DNA of 64,000 nt from NCBI RefSeq assembly GCF_024763615.1, contig NC_077224.1, forward strand, positions 39,814,712 to 39,878,711. The letters are read 5' to 3'. The number at the start of each line of letters is the position of its first letter. The stretch's first letter is position 1. Source of the DNA: Phlebotomus papatasi. Taxonomy: Eukaryota; Arthropoda; Insecta; Diptera; Psychodidae. Position numbers and translations under genes: made by a program. This document shows, piece after piece, positions 47,970 to 60,459 of the stretch. The notes beneath the pieces are model-generated. The model saw only the letters and a list, made by a program, of their open reading frames with translations. It ran no database searches and was not told the origin of the DNA.

Positions 47970-50085
47970 TTTATAAATACACACAACAAGTATATAATAA
48001 CATTTTACTTATGGGTTTTATGGGAACATTAAATAAAGATCACGTGAGTTATGAACTTCCTCATAAAATTTTTAATATCCACAATTTTTTATCCTACAAT
48101 GTTTAATACAATTTTGTTTTATCTGAAAGTGAGACAACGTGTCATTTTTAATTCCGTTAAAGTTAGAATATCCCAGAGTCATACGCCGTTTTGGGAACAA
48201 AAATGACGCAAATGACTCATGTTTTTAAACAATTTACTTCCAACAAAAATCCAAGTGAAGATAAGGAAAAAACGACACGTTCTGTCAGAACAATAAAAAA
48301 GTTAATTTTCACCACTAGAACTCGTCTACCATAAATGATGAACAAAAATTGTTGGGCAATTGAACATTACGCATAATACAAGTTGATGGTAAATGGTGGT
48401 AAACAAAGAGGAGGGATAACAATGGAATAAAAAAAATCAGTGATGGATTCGTTGGAGTAAAAAAAAAAGAGAAATTATGTAATGCAAAACTAAAGAGATT
48501 AGTGGTGAGAAAACGCTAAATTATATTACCATGCGAATTTTATTTTTTTTTTAAATTCACTTTTTTTTCGCTCTCACAGATGGGTTTCCGATTTCAAGCT
48601 CAAGTCGAAGCCCATCGGAGTATTATGAATGTTGAAGGAAAAGAAGGAGACACTTGTGTCTGAGACCTTAATTTTCATCATTTCAATATTATATGTATCG
48701 ACGACATATCGTCGTAATCGCGCAATAATGAGAAAATCACGCTAACCCTGACCCAAAACCGAACGCGACGGCGCTATTGGAATGGTGTATTCGTAGTGGA
48801 AAATCGGTGCCAAGACCAAGGCTGCAACATAAACCAATGGAAATAACATATCTGGCTATTTTTTTTTCTCTCTCCCTACCTCAATTTGTAATTAATTTCA
48901 CGGCATCTACTACAGTATATAGTTAATGTTTATCCCACAACTTAAACGGCATTATAAGAGGCTGTTGGATTATTTCGGTTCTTTTGGTTGGGAGTTGAGA
49001 AATAACAATGTGACAAATTCATCACATAAATGCGAAATAAACACTGTAAATTTGTAAAATGTAGATTGTTGTGGTCGTAAATAGTCGTTAAAGATAAACC
49101 TTATTTACTGAAAAAATTACGCAGAAATTTAAATATCTTGCAAGCAAAATTTGTAGATATGCATTATTATGATCTGTTTTCCTAGAAAAGGGATGGGATT
49201 CTCAGGATTGGCAGTCCAATATCTCGAGAATTCAAGTCTAAATAAAAAAACTAAATAAATAAGGAAAATAAAAGAAATAAAATTTAAAAAAAATTAAATA
49301 AATTGAAATAAGAGTCGGGACACTCACTTTATAGATCGTACACTCTATCAATTAATCTATCACGCTCTCTGTCTAGTTAATCTATTTTCATTAAATAAAA
49401 TGAATATGAAAAAAAAATTATAAATCTAGTCTCTAAATTAATATACACACTACAAATTTATACAAGGAATTAAGAATTAAAATATAAATAAAATAGAGAA
49501 CAGCTTAGGCTGGAAACTGTTAAAATAAGACTTGAAACGTAAGTTACACAGAAATATTAATTATAGTAAGGTGCGGTAAAAAAAAATCTGTTTCGTTATT
49601 GGCACATCGTGCATTTGTGGGAAAGAATTAAATTAAAATTTATCCTGATAAATTTTAAAATTTAAAATGAAAATAAGTTTAAAAACATTGGGCAAAAACG
49701 AAATTGTATTAGCTTTTGTCTAAAAGTGAGGTTAGAATATTTTCGACTACATTTGTTATAAAAGTGAGGTTAGAAAATAAGTAAAATCTCCCAATTGATT
49801 ATGAATATTTTTTGGTTAAACATTTTTAATCATGAATTTTAGCAATTTGGGCAAAAAAGTCTGTTTTAAAATTATTATATTGTAATAGAAAATTTCATTT
49901 TGCCATTGAATAAATAAATACGACGAAAAATATAATTAGCGAGAGCTCCCCCCAGTTCAGTTTTAGGCGAGAATTTTTCCGTGTGGTCTTTGCTCTGGTG
50001 TTCTCTTGAGATTAATCATCCCTCGAATTAATTGATTCTCTCAAAAACAACTACAAAGTTTATTACTATTTTTTACGCTCTAAAA
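47970..50085 (+). other. Intronic stretch with a less AT-rich patch
   Basis: No coding exon. 48580-48830 is richer in CG (CGACGACATATCGTCGTAAT, CGAACGCGACGGCGCTATTG) than its surroundings and free of recognised repeats. It is a reasonable candidate for a conserved regulatory block; function not demonstrable here. Confidence 0.4.
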
Positions 50086-50086
50086 T

Positions 50087-50308
50087 CTCATGAAATCAAA
50101 ATTCGCATCTTGTCTTTCTCACACATTTGCATATGTCTATCTCATTCTTCCGCACTCTAAATTCGATTGAGCGAAATTGAATTTGTTTGTGATATTTAGA
50201 ATAAGAATAAGAATGCGAATGAGTGAATATGCAATAGATTTGAAAAATTTCTGGATGCGAATTTCGAATTTATGAATTTTTCCTGATTTTCAAAGTGTGC
50301 CGGAGCCA
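50087..50308. mobile_element. MITE family C copy, left tip eroded
   Basis: CATGAAATCAAAATTCGCAT, TTGCATATGTCTATCTCATT, and right CAAAGTGTGCCGGAGCCA then TAA. Confidence 0.72.
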
Positions 50309-50529
50309 TAACTGATCAAAATTGATTTTTATCTAAAATTTTTACTAAAATAAGGAATAATATATGGAAAAACCTATTTAATCTTTGAATATATGATAGA
50401 GTGGTTGATTTTGTTTCTTATTGAGATATTTAAGAAGTATAACAATGTCAAGGCTTCTACAGATTGTTAGAAATTTTCGTCAAAATGAAACATTTTGAAG
50501 GAGTTTATACTTCAAAATTTTGCAAATGG

Positions 50530-50690
50530 AGAATAGCCTCTAGACCTATATAGACACTAGGGAAATTGATGTATATGTATATGAGGAATTGGTGCATATA
50601 TTGAAGTAATTTGTCTACGAGTACAGACGAAAAACTGTATGAAAAAAATATGAACATAAATTATTCTAGTGTGTAGAGGTCATAAGTTAG
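50530..50690. repeat. Degraded CTACACACT-type inverted repeat
   Basis: AGCCTCTAGACCTATATAGA near the left and TTCTAGTGTGTAGAGGTCAT at the right resemble the ends of 52914-53052 and 53069-53176. Confidence 0.4.
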
Positions 50691-51052
50691 TCATGTCAAA
50701 ATGTCGTATTTTGACGAAAATCCTCACAATCTGTTGAGGCGATAGGTGAATATCCAATAATTTTTTCTACAATGTTTTAGAGGTTATTTATAAAACAAAT
50801 ATTCCAGTTAAATATTTTAAACAAATAAGAGAATAATGGCTTTTACACACAATGATTTACACACTAGAAGTAATTTTCGTCAAAAATTTCCTTTTTAAAT
50901 AACTTTTGACGTTTCTGCCTGCAATGATCGAGGAAATTTTCATTTTAAAAAGCATCTTTTAGAAAAAAAAATCCCCTAGTGTGTAGACGTCTTTAACATT
51001 GTGATAAACATTCGTCGAAACAGAGCACTATAGTTCATTTTGACACGGCTTA

Positions 51053-51269
51053 GGGGAAAGTACCCATGCTTGATACCATGGGAAGCTTCGTAATGACTAA
51101 ATTTTCTATGTTTCACAATATATATGTGACTTATCGCAACCATATTTTAAAAACTATGGGAAAGTGTCCTTTTTTTAAAATATATTGCAGAGCTACGTTT
51201 ATTGAGAAACATAGGAAAAATTTAGTCATTACGAAGCTGCCAATGGTATCAAGCATGGGCACTTTCCCC
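51053..51269. mobile_element. MITE, TIR GGGGAAAGTACCCATGC
   Basis: 217 bp, TA flanks (51051-51052, 51270-51271). Arms GGGGAAAGTACCCATGCTTG, ATACCATGGGAAGCTTCG and TAATGACTAAATTTTCTATG are complemented at right, so most of the element is stem. Confidence 0.88.
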
Positions 51270-51274
51270 TACTT

Positions 51275-52910
51275 CAAAATGCTCCATTTTGACGATGATT
51301 TCTCACAATTTTTCCAATTGTTTTTTTTTTGTATCTAAACAGTAAGGTTTCGAAGTATCTAAAAAGTTTAATATTTTTAGATATGCTGGACTTTGAAATC
51401 TTACCTACCCAACCCTCTGTATCAGTTAGTGTAACTAACCCAATAAGGAAAAATTAAGTGAGATGCAGAAAATTTTAATGAGTTTCTCGATGACAGACTT
51501 TGTGAGGTGCACCTCAAATGTCCATTGCACTCTCTTGCTATGCATTTTAAGTGCTGTAACATGTATGAGCCAAAGTGAGATGATGAATAAGGTGTATAAG
51601 GTGCAAAATACCATTAACACACACAGAGATGGTAAAGTCAGTTTTCCCCTCGTACCTATGCACAATATGTAAAAATTTCATAATATAGCATCAGCCCAGA
51701 GACGAAGAGACCCAAAGAGGCATTGGTGCCACTACAAATAAATATGAGCGAATTGCGTTAATTAACAATGGAATGTCAATTATTGGTCAACGAGACAGCA
51801 ATATACGACATCACATTAAAATTGTTGTGTGAAGCCACATCAAACAAAGTGGAATAAGATGACCATTAATGTTGAGTAAATTGACAAATAAATCATTAAA
51901 TTCCACAACTTCTCCTGCACTCTCATGGGCTTTGCATTCTGAAGCTTTTGATGAGAGGGCGAACCTATATTGAATTGCTTTTGTGTCACAGTGCAACGCC
52001 CAATTTTACATCCTGTATCACCTCTAAGATCTTTTTTTTCTACTTATATAAAGGTACACTCACAGAATAGTTTAAGCGGAAAAGACATTCAGAAAAAAAA
52101 ACAGCCATGAAATTTCATCAATGAACGCATGATATCGCCGTTTGAATAGGAATGGGAAATTTAAAAAGTAAATGTGATCTTGTTGAAACTGCACCTCCCA
52201 TAAGAAATCACCTGAGAAACTCAGTGTCAGGTTCAAGATGACAAGAAAAGGTCTCTTGAATTACGTTTTTGCTAGACTTCTTGGAAATACTTACACACAA
52301 AGTCTGACTTGATATTGAGAGACTTGAGATCTTGAGAAATTATTGTGAATAGACTGTGTTCCCAGACAGAAATTCGTTAATTGTTTTCCTAATGACCATG
52401 AAGTTGAAAAATTTTAGAAAATATTTTAATTGAAATAGCGCTTTTGACTTTTATTTCTGACAATTCTTTAAAGAGAACAGAAATTGGATAGAAACATTGT
52501 TATGAAAAAGCTTCAGATTGAGAAAACAGAAATTGTAAACATTTTACGATTTCAAGAAAAAAAACTAATACATTACATGACAAAAAGTGTATCTGTGTAA
52601 TAAGATTCAATAAGAACATCTTCTCCAAAACCTGTTAAATTGATTAATTTGATTGTAAAATTACATATCCTCGTTAAAATTGAAAATACTACCATTTTTC
52701 GAGATTTCGTGTGTTGGGCTTATTAACACTCTTAATTTTAAAATCGTAAACTTTTAAAGGACCTAAAAAATTTAAATTTTAGAGCCTTTTAAGTTCCATC
52801 AATGTCTAGTGTTTTTTTTGAACAGTTTTTTTTTGTTTTTTGAGAACAAAATTCTTGTAATATTTTTGCACTTAAAATATTTAAAACATAACCCTTCTTA
52901 TATAAACACC
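51275..52910 (+). other. Intronic stretch, nothing recognised
   Basis: Overlapping open frames on both strands at 51435-51672 mirror each other and lack any domain. No repeat identified. Confidence 0.45.
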
Positions 52911-52913
52911 TAA

Positions 52914-53052
52914 AGGTCTCTACACACTTTAAGAAGTTTTCGTCAATATTTGGCAGATTGAAGCAAATTGCTTACAATTGTGAAAGAAAGTCTGCCAACA
53001 TTTCTTTAATAACGCCAAAGATGGACATAAATTTCTCAAGTGTATAGAGGCT
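52914..53052. mobile_element. Small MITE, ends GGTCTCTACACACTTTAAG
   Basis: Left GGTCTCTACACACTTTAAGA, right TTTCTCAAGTGTATAGAGGC as its imperfect complement; internal GGCAGATTG / AGTCTGCC pair. Confidence 0.62.
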
Positions 53053-53068
53053 ATAAGATTTAACTAAC

Positions 53069-53176
53069 GGCCTCTACACACTAAAGAAATTTATGTCGAT
53101 ATTGAAGCAAATTCCCTGCGTTTGTGTAGGAAAAACTCTTCAATATGGACATAAATTTTTTTGGTGTTTAGGGGCC
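53069..53176. mobile_element. Small MITE, ends GGCCTCTACACACTAAAG
   Basis: 108 bp. Left GGCCTCTACACACTAAAGAA then ATTTATGTCGATATTGAAG; right-end complement GGCCCCTAAACACCAAAAAA then ATTTATGTCCATATTGAAG. Adjacent sister of 52914-53052. Confidence 0.72.
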
Positions 53177-53179
53177 ATA

Positions 53180-55540
53180 AGCATCGCCATTTATGTTTAA
53201 ATTTCTCATTGTCAAAAATTTTCGTCCAAATAGAACATTTTGACGAGATTTGCATTCACATAAGCATGTAATTTACTTGAAAATGCTTCATTTTGAGGAA
53301 AGTATTTCATAGAAGGGGTCTGTATGATCCTTAAATATGAGAACGTTTTTATCTAAACAGATCGTTATCCCATTTTTTAATGCGAAATGTTCATGTAAAT
53401 CAAGTTAATTGTCAAAATGCTTAATTTGTACAAAAAGCACTCACAATGTGCAGGGTCCTTATGGATTCTACATGCACATGTGCAAAAATATTTGCTTCAA
53501 AATACTTATTTTTGCAAAATTTTCTTGCAATGTGTGGAGGTCTTTATTCTTGCAATTTTCTAAAATGCTAAACTTATTTCTGAGGAATGTTGAAAGCCTT
53601 ATATGTGCCGTGCCTTAAATGATTAAAAAAACATTTCAATCAATTCAATTTAACAAAAACTACATAGCACTTCATAGCAACTAATATTTTTCCATTTAAA
53701 TTAATATGCGTTAATACAGGTATCACATATTTTACAGCCTCGTTTTTGCAATAATTTGAATATAGTTAAAGATCATTGAAAACAAAATAATATACAAATT
53801 CAAGTGAGATACCGTTGGAAGCTTTGCACATCAATTACCTGAGAAAATTGCACATCGGCAAATTATATAACAATAATAGATTAAATAAACCAAATAAATC
53901 ATCAAATTGTTAGCTTTAGTCTCACGCGAATACCCGTAACGGGTTTTAGCTGAAAAATTCTCAATCTTGGACAAAACCCTGTCTTGGTCCAAACAATTAT
54001 CCAATGCTGAATAATTCATTGGGTTTAAAACAGCTATAAGATAGCAGAACAAATCTATTCCTTTGGATAATAGAGCGTCATTAATGGAATTACTTTTGTA
54101 AATTATCAATAAAGCATGGTCATGCATATCCATGAAAGCTTCTCAATAACTCTTTTATGTTAAAGCCACATCGTTTTTGAGTAATGTCACAAGTTACACC
54201 GGTAAATGCCTGAAAGTTTCACTGGGAGTAAAAGGTCCAACATAAGATTAATAACATGGAAAAAATTATTTGATATTTCTCATGAGTTTGGAGTAGTTAA
54301 TCAATAAAATATGTTTATTTTTCATTAAGTGCCAATGTGAGCATTATGTCACAAAAATCGTAGTATATTATATTCCGTGTATTTCCAATTATTCTGTTCC
54401 GATGTAGGTCATTAAGTCTTTCCATTGTGTATGTGAACAGAGGTGTAGATAAACCTACATATTGGATGAGGTTTACACTCTACAATTCAAATAGACTTTT
54501 AATAATAGTACAAGTAGGGTGTTTCACAATTCTGCAATAAACAATTAACTAAACACTTTGGCATTACACACAAATTACAATGGGTAGTCAATCATTTCAA
54601 TTCATTTACCTACAATCTAATATTGCTTCGGCGCTTTTAAAAGTCCATTGGGATGTATACAATTAAGTCATCAAAAAGGGGCAATTTAAAAGCCAAATCA
54701 ATTTTGCATTCTTAAGTCCAAAAAAAAAATGCTTGAGTTTATGCGGGTTCTTCGGCGGCTTTTAATTTTTTTTTATTAACCAAAGTTTTGGCTAAGGAAG
54801 AATCCTGCAGTAAGAGCTTTGAGGGCAGGTTCAGAATAAATTACAGAAGAACAGTAGAATGAGGCTAAGAATTAGGTAAGAAAACCGTGTATAATTAGGA
54901 GATGTAAATTTGGTATGAGCGCACAATGTGCCGCCAATTTAGCAATGACTGGTTTGTCTTTAGAATCAAAATTTATGCAAATTGCCAATTTGACTATGCC
55001 CACAAAAGTGGTGGAAAAAAAGGAATAAGAAAAAAAAATGATTGAATTCTCCAATTGGACAATTGAACATGCGAACAACGGTGAAAAAAGCATAACCTTC
55101 AAAGTCTTCAAAGTTCAATTAAATGATTCAAGGTTGAGACGCAACAAAAATAACACTGTACATAATTCTCCCGGGTCTGAGGCGTGTTTCTTTGCCGGCA
55201 TATGCAAACGAAGTTGGTAATTTTTTGGGGACTCTATACACTTTTTGTTAAACCCACTCTTTACGCTGAGAAATAACTCTCAAGACGTACGGATGGCGTT
55301 TTAATAATATCCATCTGTCAATTTAGAGCAAATGACGTCAAAGAAGATCACAACAGAAGACTCTTATTATTGATGTCTTTTATTGTTTCCTCACGATTGG
55401 CACTGCTATATTACACTATGTATATATTTTTACAGTTTTAGCTAGTAATTTGAGTCAAATGAGCAGATAATAAAATACACAGGTAGAAAATTGTAGAATT
55501 TATATAAAAAGATTTTCAATTGAACCTCAAATTAACTAAG
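53180..55540 (+). other. Intronic stretch, nothing recognised
   Basis: 53220-53560 has diffuse GTGTGGAGG-type words related to the small MITEs upstream. 54500-55240 is repeat-poor with frames open on both strands (54872-55111 minus, 55038-55220 plus), neither recognisable as protein. Confidence 0.4.
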
Positions 55541-55547
55541 CCTAATG

Positions 55548-55728
55548 CAGGCTTCAGACTTAATGGCTTAGATAGATATACGGTTTAAGCCGATAGACGG
55601 GTTAATGGAAAACTGAAAGGAATGTAGTCGAATCATTTCACGTTAAACCGTCTTCGGCAAGTGAGCCCTTAGATTTTTAAAACCCTTTCAGAACGTTCGA
55701 GAACTGGTCTAAATCTTCAGTCTGAAAT
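55548..55728. mobile_element. MITE-like, GGCTTCAGACT ends
   Basis: GCAGGCTTCAGACTTAATGG at left and TCTAAATCTTCAGTCTGAAA at right are inverted. The left word is shared with 38925-39122, and CTTCGGACTTCAGACTTG near 32386 resembles it. Confidence 0.5.
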
Positions 55729-55753
55729 TTATCTAACCATTAAAATCGAAGAG

Positions 55754-56023
55754 GGTACTCAATTTCTTAAGTGGTAGAGCACTCGCTCTATGATGCAAGT
55801 GTCCCGGGTTTGAATCCTCTTTAGGTCACCAGGAATTTTTCCGGCGTTAAAGGTATTCGGATTGCATCCAGTAAGCTTCACTGCACTTGATTCCACGGGC
55901 ATGGGACTGACTACCTCATCCTGTACAAGAAAAAAATAATAATTCATGTCTAGAAATCCCCTTGTGGGAAGGCCTAGTTCCTTCAGAGAATGCTGTGCCA
56001 GCAAGATTTTTATTATTATTATT
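55754..56023 (+). mobile_element. Full-length tRNA-derived SINE
   Basis: Pol III A box GTGGTAGAGCACTCG (55771-55785) and B box GGGTTTGAATCC (55806-55817), then a non-tRNA body (GGCATGGGACTGACTACCTC, CCTTGTGGGAAGGCCTAGTT) and a (TTA)n tail at 56010-56026. Flanked by a 15-bp target duplication ATTAAAATCGAAGAG (55739-55753) and ATTAAAACCGAAGAG (56024-56038), with one mismatch. The complete structure points to a fairly recent LINE-mediated insertion in the ovo/svb intron. Confidence 0.88.
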
Positions 56024-56039
56024 ATTAAAACCGAAGAGA

Positions 56040-58168
56040 ATTATATTTTCAAGGTTATACGGTCAAAGAACACTTATTGGAACTTTACTACTTTGGCTTT
56101 TTTAAGAGACTTCTAGGTATACGATTAATCCAATTAATAAAATTCAATTGGTTTTATACAAATACACCTTTAAAAGCTCTTCAGATCTAGATTTACTTGT
56201 TTTTGTGTAATTGCTCTGACTTCTTTAGTCTGAACTTTGCGGGATTCGGAAACTGGATAAATGTCAGTTCTGGAAATCGCATAAATACGTTGTTTTATGT
56301 CAGATGTAGTTGCATAGTTTAAGGTTAAGATTTCTTTTTTGGTGAATTCGGAAATGATTAGCGCAGTATCTCTGATTTTTCAGAAACTTGACATTCTATT
56401 CATTTGTTCGTTCTTTATTAATCAGGATCACCATCTAATTGGGTTAAATTGCTGATTTGATCTTCTATGACAGATTATGAAACTTTTAGGTTATGTTGAA
56501 AATTCTTTGTTTTTTCGACAATTTCGTGATGTTTCGACTAAAACTCAATATTTAAGTTTATAAGCGGTTTTAATACAGATATATCATTGGATTTTGGTGT
56601 GTAACTTAAAAAGAATAAATTAATGCGATTTTTTACAGTAAATTATCTATTTGCGTAAAAAATACATATGTACATTTAGAAATAAGGTAGTATAATAATA
56701 ATAAATATATGTTCACGACGCGACTAAAACCAAAAAGAATATAGATTCTAACAGGAATAATTGCCTTTGCCTTATTATACCACTTAAATTGTCATCTAAG
56801 ATAAATTAGTGACAGAGTTTTTTTTGTTTAAAGTTAAGTCTCAAAATATAGTCGATCTTTACAATTCACTTCACATGACGATTTTTTGGGGATTTTTCCC
56901 AATTAATGAACTCTAGCGTGTTTATTGTGATACACGCTACTTCTCCTAAATTTTTTTTATGGATTTTTAGCAAGACACATTACTTTTCCTCTTTTGACAA
57001 AACATCTCCACAAAATAAGAATAAAAAAAACTCCCAAGACAATCTCTAACGGGAAGATATTTTTGTCGATGAAACATCATGTTTGACCTCCAGGAGGGTT
57101 AATAATCCCATCTTAAAATCTAACTTGATGTTATTGGGATTGGGAGTCACACAATTTACAAAAATAACTACGATAGGAAAAATTATGCAAAGTTTCTGTG
57201 ACTTTCAAAATAGAAGGTATCGGTTGCATTTTGATTTCAATCACGAGATATCTCTGAATAATTCAATTGTGTTTTCACCGCTGAAAAACAAATCTCAAAA
57301 ATCCACCTTTTCTTGTGTTGATTTATGCCAAGACAAAACAGAATCGTGATGAATTCTCCTATAAAGTTCGCAAGTGATGCAATTGGAGAAAAAAAAATTG
57401 AGAGTTCTTTCGCACTCTCTGGTTTGGTGGTCTATTCTGCATTTCGTACATCATAAAAAATTACTATGCCAACGTGCCACGCGCGCACAACAAAATCTCT
57501 CGTGAATGCGCCTTGCGATGGCAAAATCTACTGAATATTGCATACAAAACGCACGATCAGGCATTTGGTAGGCAAATTAATGAAATCCTGAATTATACTT
57601 TGTGAATTTATTTGTTCGGATTTAGAATCTAATCCCGGATTTGTTTACGCGGAATTTGCCCAGAATAATAAAAGTGTGACTTTTCAGGAGGAAGGGAAAA
57701 GATGACAATTCCATGCGAAAACATCATGATCTAATTCACAATTCAACATTTGCAATGTACATATAATCAATAATGTGGGACTATTTGGGTGCTGGTGCTA
57801 GAAAATTCTCAATTGCCTTCTTTTACTTTCAAAGAAACGTGAAAATATCCATCTGAAATTCCAACTCACCAGCTGATATCTCACCAAGAAAGTATCAGAT
57901 TCTGGGCTAATCAATTCCTACATTATTTATTACTCAGTTCACCCATGTTTACGTGAATTTCTTTCACTTTGAATTATTCAAAGGTGTTTATCCTTATTCT
58001 TTACTCTCTTTTGTATTCAATTCTTACCAGAAGTTTCCATGAAATGTGGGCTTCATAACAATTGTAGATGAATCATTTTCTTTCATTGTACCCTGAATTT
58101 TTAATTCAAAAATAAATCCTCGGTAATTTCAGAGTGTTTTCTTAATATTTTAAAAAGAAAACGAGAAC
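56040..58168 (+). other. Intronic stretch, repeat-poor
   Basis: No gene or TIR recognised. 57470-57570 (CAACGTGCCACGCGCGCACA, ATGCGCCTTGCGATGGCAAA) is less AT-rich than its surroundings and could be a conserved element. Confidence 0.4.
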
Positions 58169-58171
58169 GTA

Positions 58172-58665
58172 TGGTAAAGGCTCATAATTTTGTCCAGTCT
58201 GCTTATAAGTATCGATGTTCCTCCAAGTTTAAAGTGCGATTTTTTCAATACTAATTGACTTTTTTGTTACTCTCTTTTCAGAAGGGTTGTTTAGAAACTT
58301 TGCAAGCTATTTATCGTCTTATTTTTACTAAAAATAGTTTTAATACGTTTAAAAATGAATTGATATGTAGAGGTGAATTTGACTCAAATTTTGGACAACT
58401 TGGTTATTAATTTGGACAACTTGGCTGTAAGTTTGGACAGCAAATCCGCCTCAACAGGATGCCCATTGTTGTTCATTTCATGAACTAATCTTATCAAGTC
58501 CTCTTCATATTCATGTAAGGGAAACGTAGAATGTCACAAGAAGCCTGGAAACTTTCCATATCATTCATTAAAGTGAATTGACTTCGGTACTCCAAGTACG
58601 TGCGGCTTCGCTCATTAAGATAAAGATTAAAATAAAAAACTGGACAAAATTATCAGCCTTTCCCC
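58172..58665. mobile_element. MITE, TIR GGGGAAAGGCTGATAATTT
   Basis: 494 bp. Right-end complement GGGGAAAGGCTGATAATTTT then GTCCAGT; left TGGTAAAGGCTCATAATTTT then GTCCAGT. TA on both sides. A TTTGGACAACTTGG-type word is repeated inside near 58390-58440. Confidence 0.8.
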
Positions 58666-58669
58666 TACG

Positions 58670-59900
58670 CCTAATTCAGTTGATCAATAATGATTTTTCA
58701 TGTAAAGAAAATATTCTAAAAATATCTCACAAATTAACTTTTTTTTTTTAAATTTCTATTCATTGCTTGAATTTCTCAAAACTTTGTACGCTTATGAATT
58801 TCATTAAGGCTATTTATATGGTAATAATTGAGGCTTCGATCTATTTTAACTAACTTAAAAGATAATGAATTTTGAAATTCTCAACTCGTAATGTAGCGTA
58901 GAATGTATTTAAGCTGATCATGTTTCAATAATAGATTTATTATTATATCATACCCTTGATCATACCATTCAAGCCATATTTTGAAGTTCTTAAAAGTTCT
59001 GCTAATTTAACATTTAAGCTCGTGCTGAGATATCTTGAGTGATTAATTGTTAGAATAAATCAAGAACAGTTTAAAACGCTTTTCTTTGTCACCAAGTGCT
59101 TACTGTTGGATTCTCCAAGAGAAAAGTCAATCGAAGATCGCTGTCGAGATCCAAAGATAGGAGAAATACTTGTAATTTTGGACACTTTGACGGTAATTTT
59201 GGACACCACAAATAAATTGCTTAAATTTAATGAGTAGTGCATTCTATCTAAATTATTCTGACCCTCCGAAAGCCACTCTCTATTCCTCTCATTCAGTAAG
59301 AACCTTCCTGATATGAGAACTTTCTCCGGTTGAGTTTTTTCCTCTACTGATTCGAAGGTATATCAGAAAGAACTTACCTAAATATCCGTTGGAAGTTCGA
59401 GTTTGAACGTTTAATTAAACTGACAAGTTTCACAAAATTGAGTAAGTTCATGTTCATAAAAAGGACATTTCTTTAAATGAAATTGCAATTAAAACGCTTT
59501 GCAGTTCAGTTTTTGCAGCAAACGTTTATATACTGTTGTTAACATTGTTGACGATTGAATACCGAAATTCAAAATGGAAGAACAATCAGCGCTAAAGCGG
59601 CGATTATGTGAACTTACACTTTAGGCTTTCGGTAGATTTTCGAATTCGTTGAATTTGGCTTTGGAGTGGCTTTGTCTCTTCGAAAGGTTATTACTATTTT
59701 CTTTCTAAGTTCTCTGTTTTTATAGTTTAAACTCAAGATTTCGTTCTTAACCTTCTTAATTATAATAATTCCTATTCATATTAGGGCGTGGTTTATATTT
59801 TAAAGGGCGGCACTTATGTGGCTCTGTTGAAGATTGTATTGGCAGTGATGCTTTTTCTTCTTGGGTGATATTGTAGAATATTTCATTAAGTGCTCATGCA
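58670..59900 (+). other. Intronic stretch
   Basis: No gene. AATTTTGGACACTTTGACGG then TAATTTTGGACACC near 59174 is a short direct repeat similar to the GGACA words of nearby MITEs. Confidence 0.4.
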
Positions 59901-59901
59901 T

Positions 59902-60237
59902 GACCATGTCACATATAAGATTAATATTAAGATTAATACTTTCTGACCTGCGAGAATGCCAAAAAAAGATATCAAGTGTTCTATCATGCCTCTCTCTCGC
60001 GCTTCGCTCGAAAACTGTCGGAATCACAATTGGCACGCATGGAAAATTGCTCGAGTTGCCTGTAATACGATTCAGAAAGCAATTAATACGAACAGTAATA
60101 TATTACTCATCGTATTACTCCACTAGAGTGTACTCTTTTTAACACACGTGATATTCCATTTGAATTTTGAATACTATGCACCTGTCTCTCCGGCTTTTCT
60201 TAATATTAATATTAATCTTATATGTTACACCGCGGTC
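59902..60237. mobile_element. MITE-like inverted repeat, arm ACATATAAGATTAATATTA
   Basis: Arms 59911-59938 and 60201-60228 (ACATATAAGATTAATATTAA.. and its complement) with matching outer TGACC / GGTCA. The interior has no recognised gene. Confidence 0.6.
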
Positions 60238-60269
60238 ACAATTAAAAGAAAATCAATTTGAGTTGGGCC

Positions 60270-60456
60270 AGGGGGTGAATAAGTTTGCCACTCACGGTAC
60301 ACTTTGAGTGCGATCAGTGCGATCTTGAAGACTGATCGCGCGATCAGTGCGATCTCGTTGACTAATCACGTGATCAGTGCGATCCCGTTGACTGATCGCG
60401 CGATCTGCCGATCTGCCACTCACGGTACACTCGCTGACCATACTTATTCACCCTCT
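60270..60456. mobile_element. Small element with GGGGGTGAATAAG ends and internal tandem repeats
   Basis: GGGGGTGAATAAG at left is inverted as CTTATTCACCCTC at right. CACTCACGGTACAC occurs as a direct repeat just inside both ends (60289, 60418). The centre holds 30-bp tandem repeats, listed separately. GC-rich relative to the surroundings. Confidence 0.65.
60311..60400 (+). repeat. Three 30-bp tandem repeats (CGATCAGTGCGATC)
   Basis: Units at 60311-60340, 60341-60370 and 60371-60400, each of the form YGATCAGTGCGATC..G..GACT(G/A)ATC(G/A)CG, with a partial fourth. A perfect 18-bp palindrome ACTGATCGCGCGATCAGT spans the first unit boundary (60331-60348). Confidence 0.85.
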
Positions 60457-60459
60457 GAG

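Noticed and set aside
51435..51672. Mirror frames on both strands
   Set aside because: Each is the shadow of the other; no domain or splice support.
54872..55220. Opposed frames of 79 and 60 codons in the intron
   Set aside because: Hydrophobic/charged mirror composition with no recognisable family.
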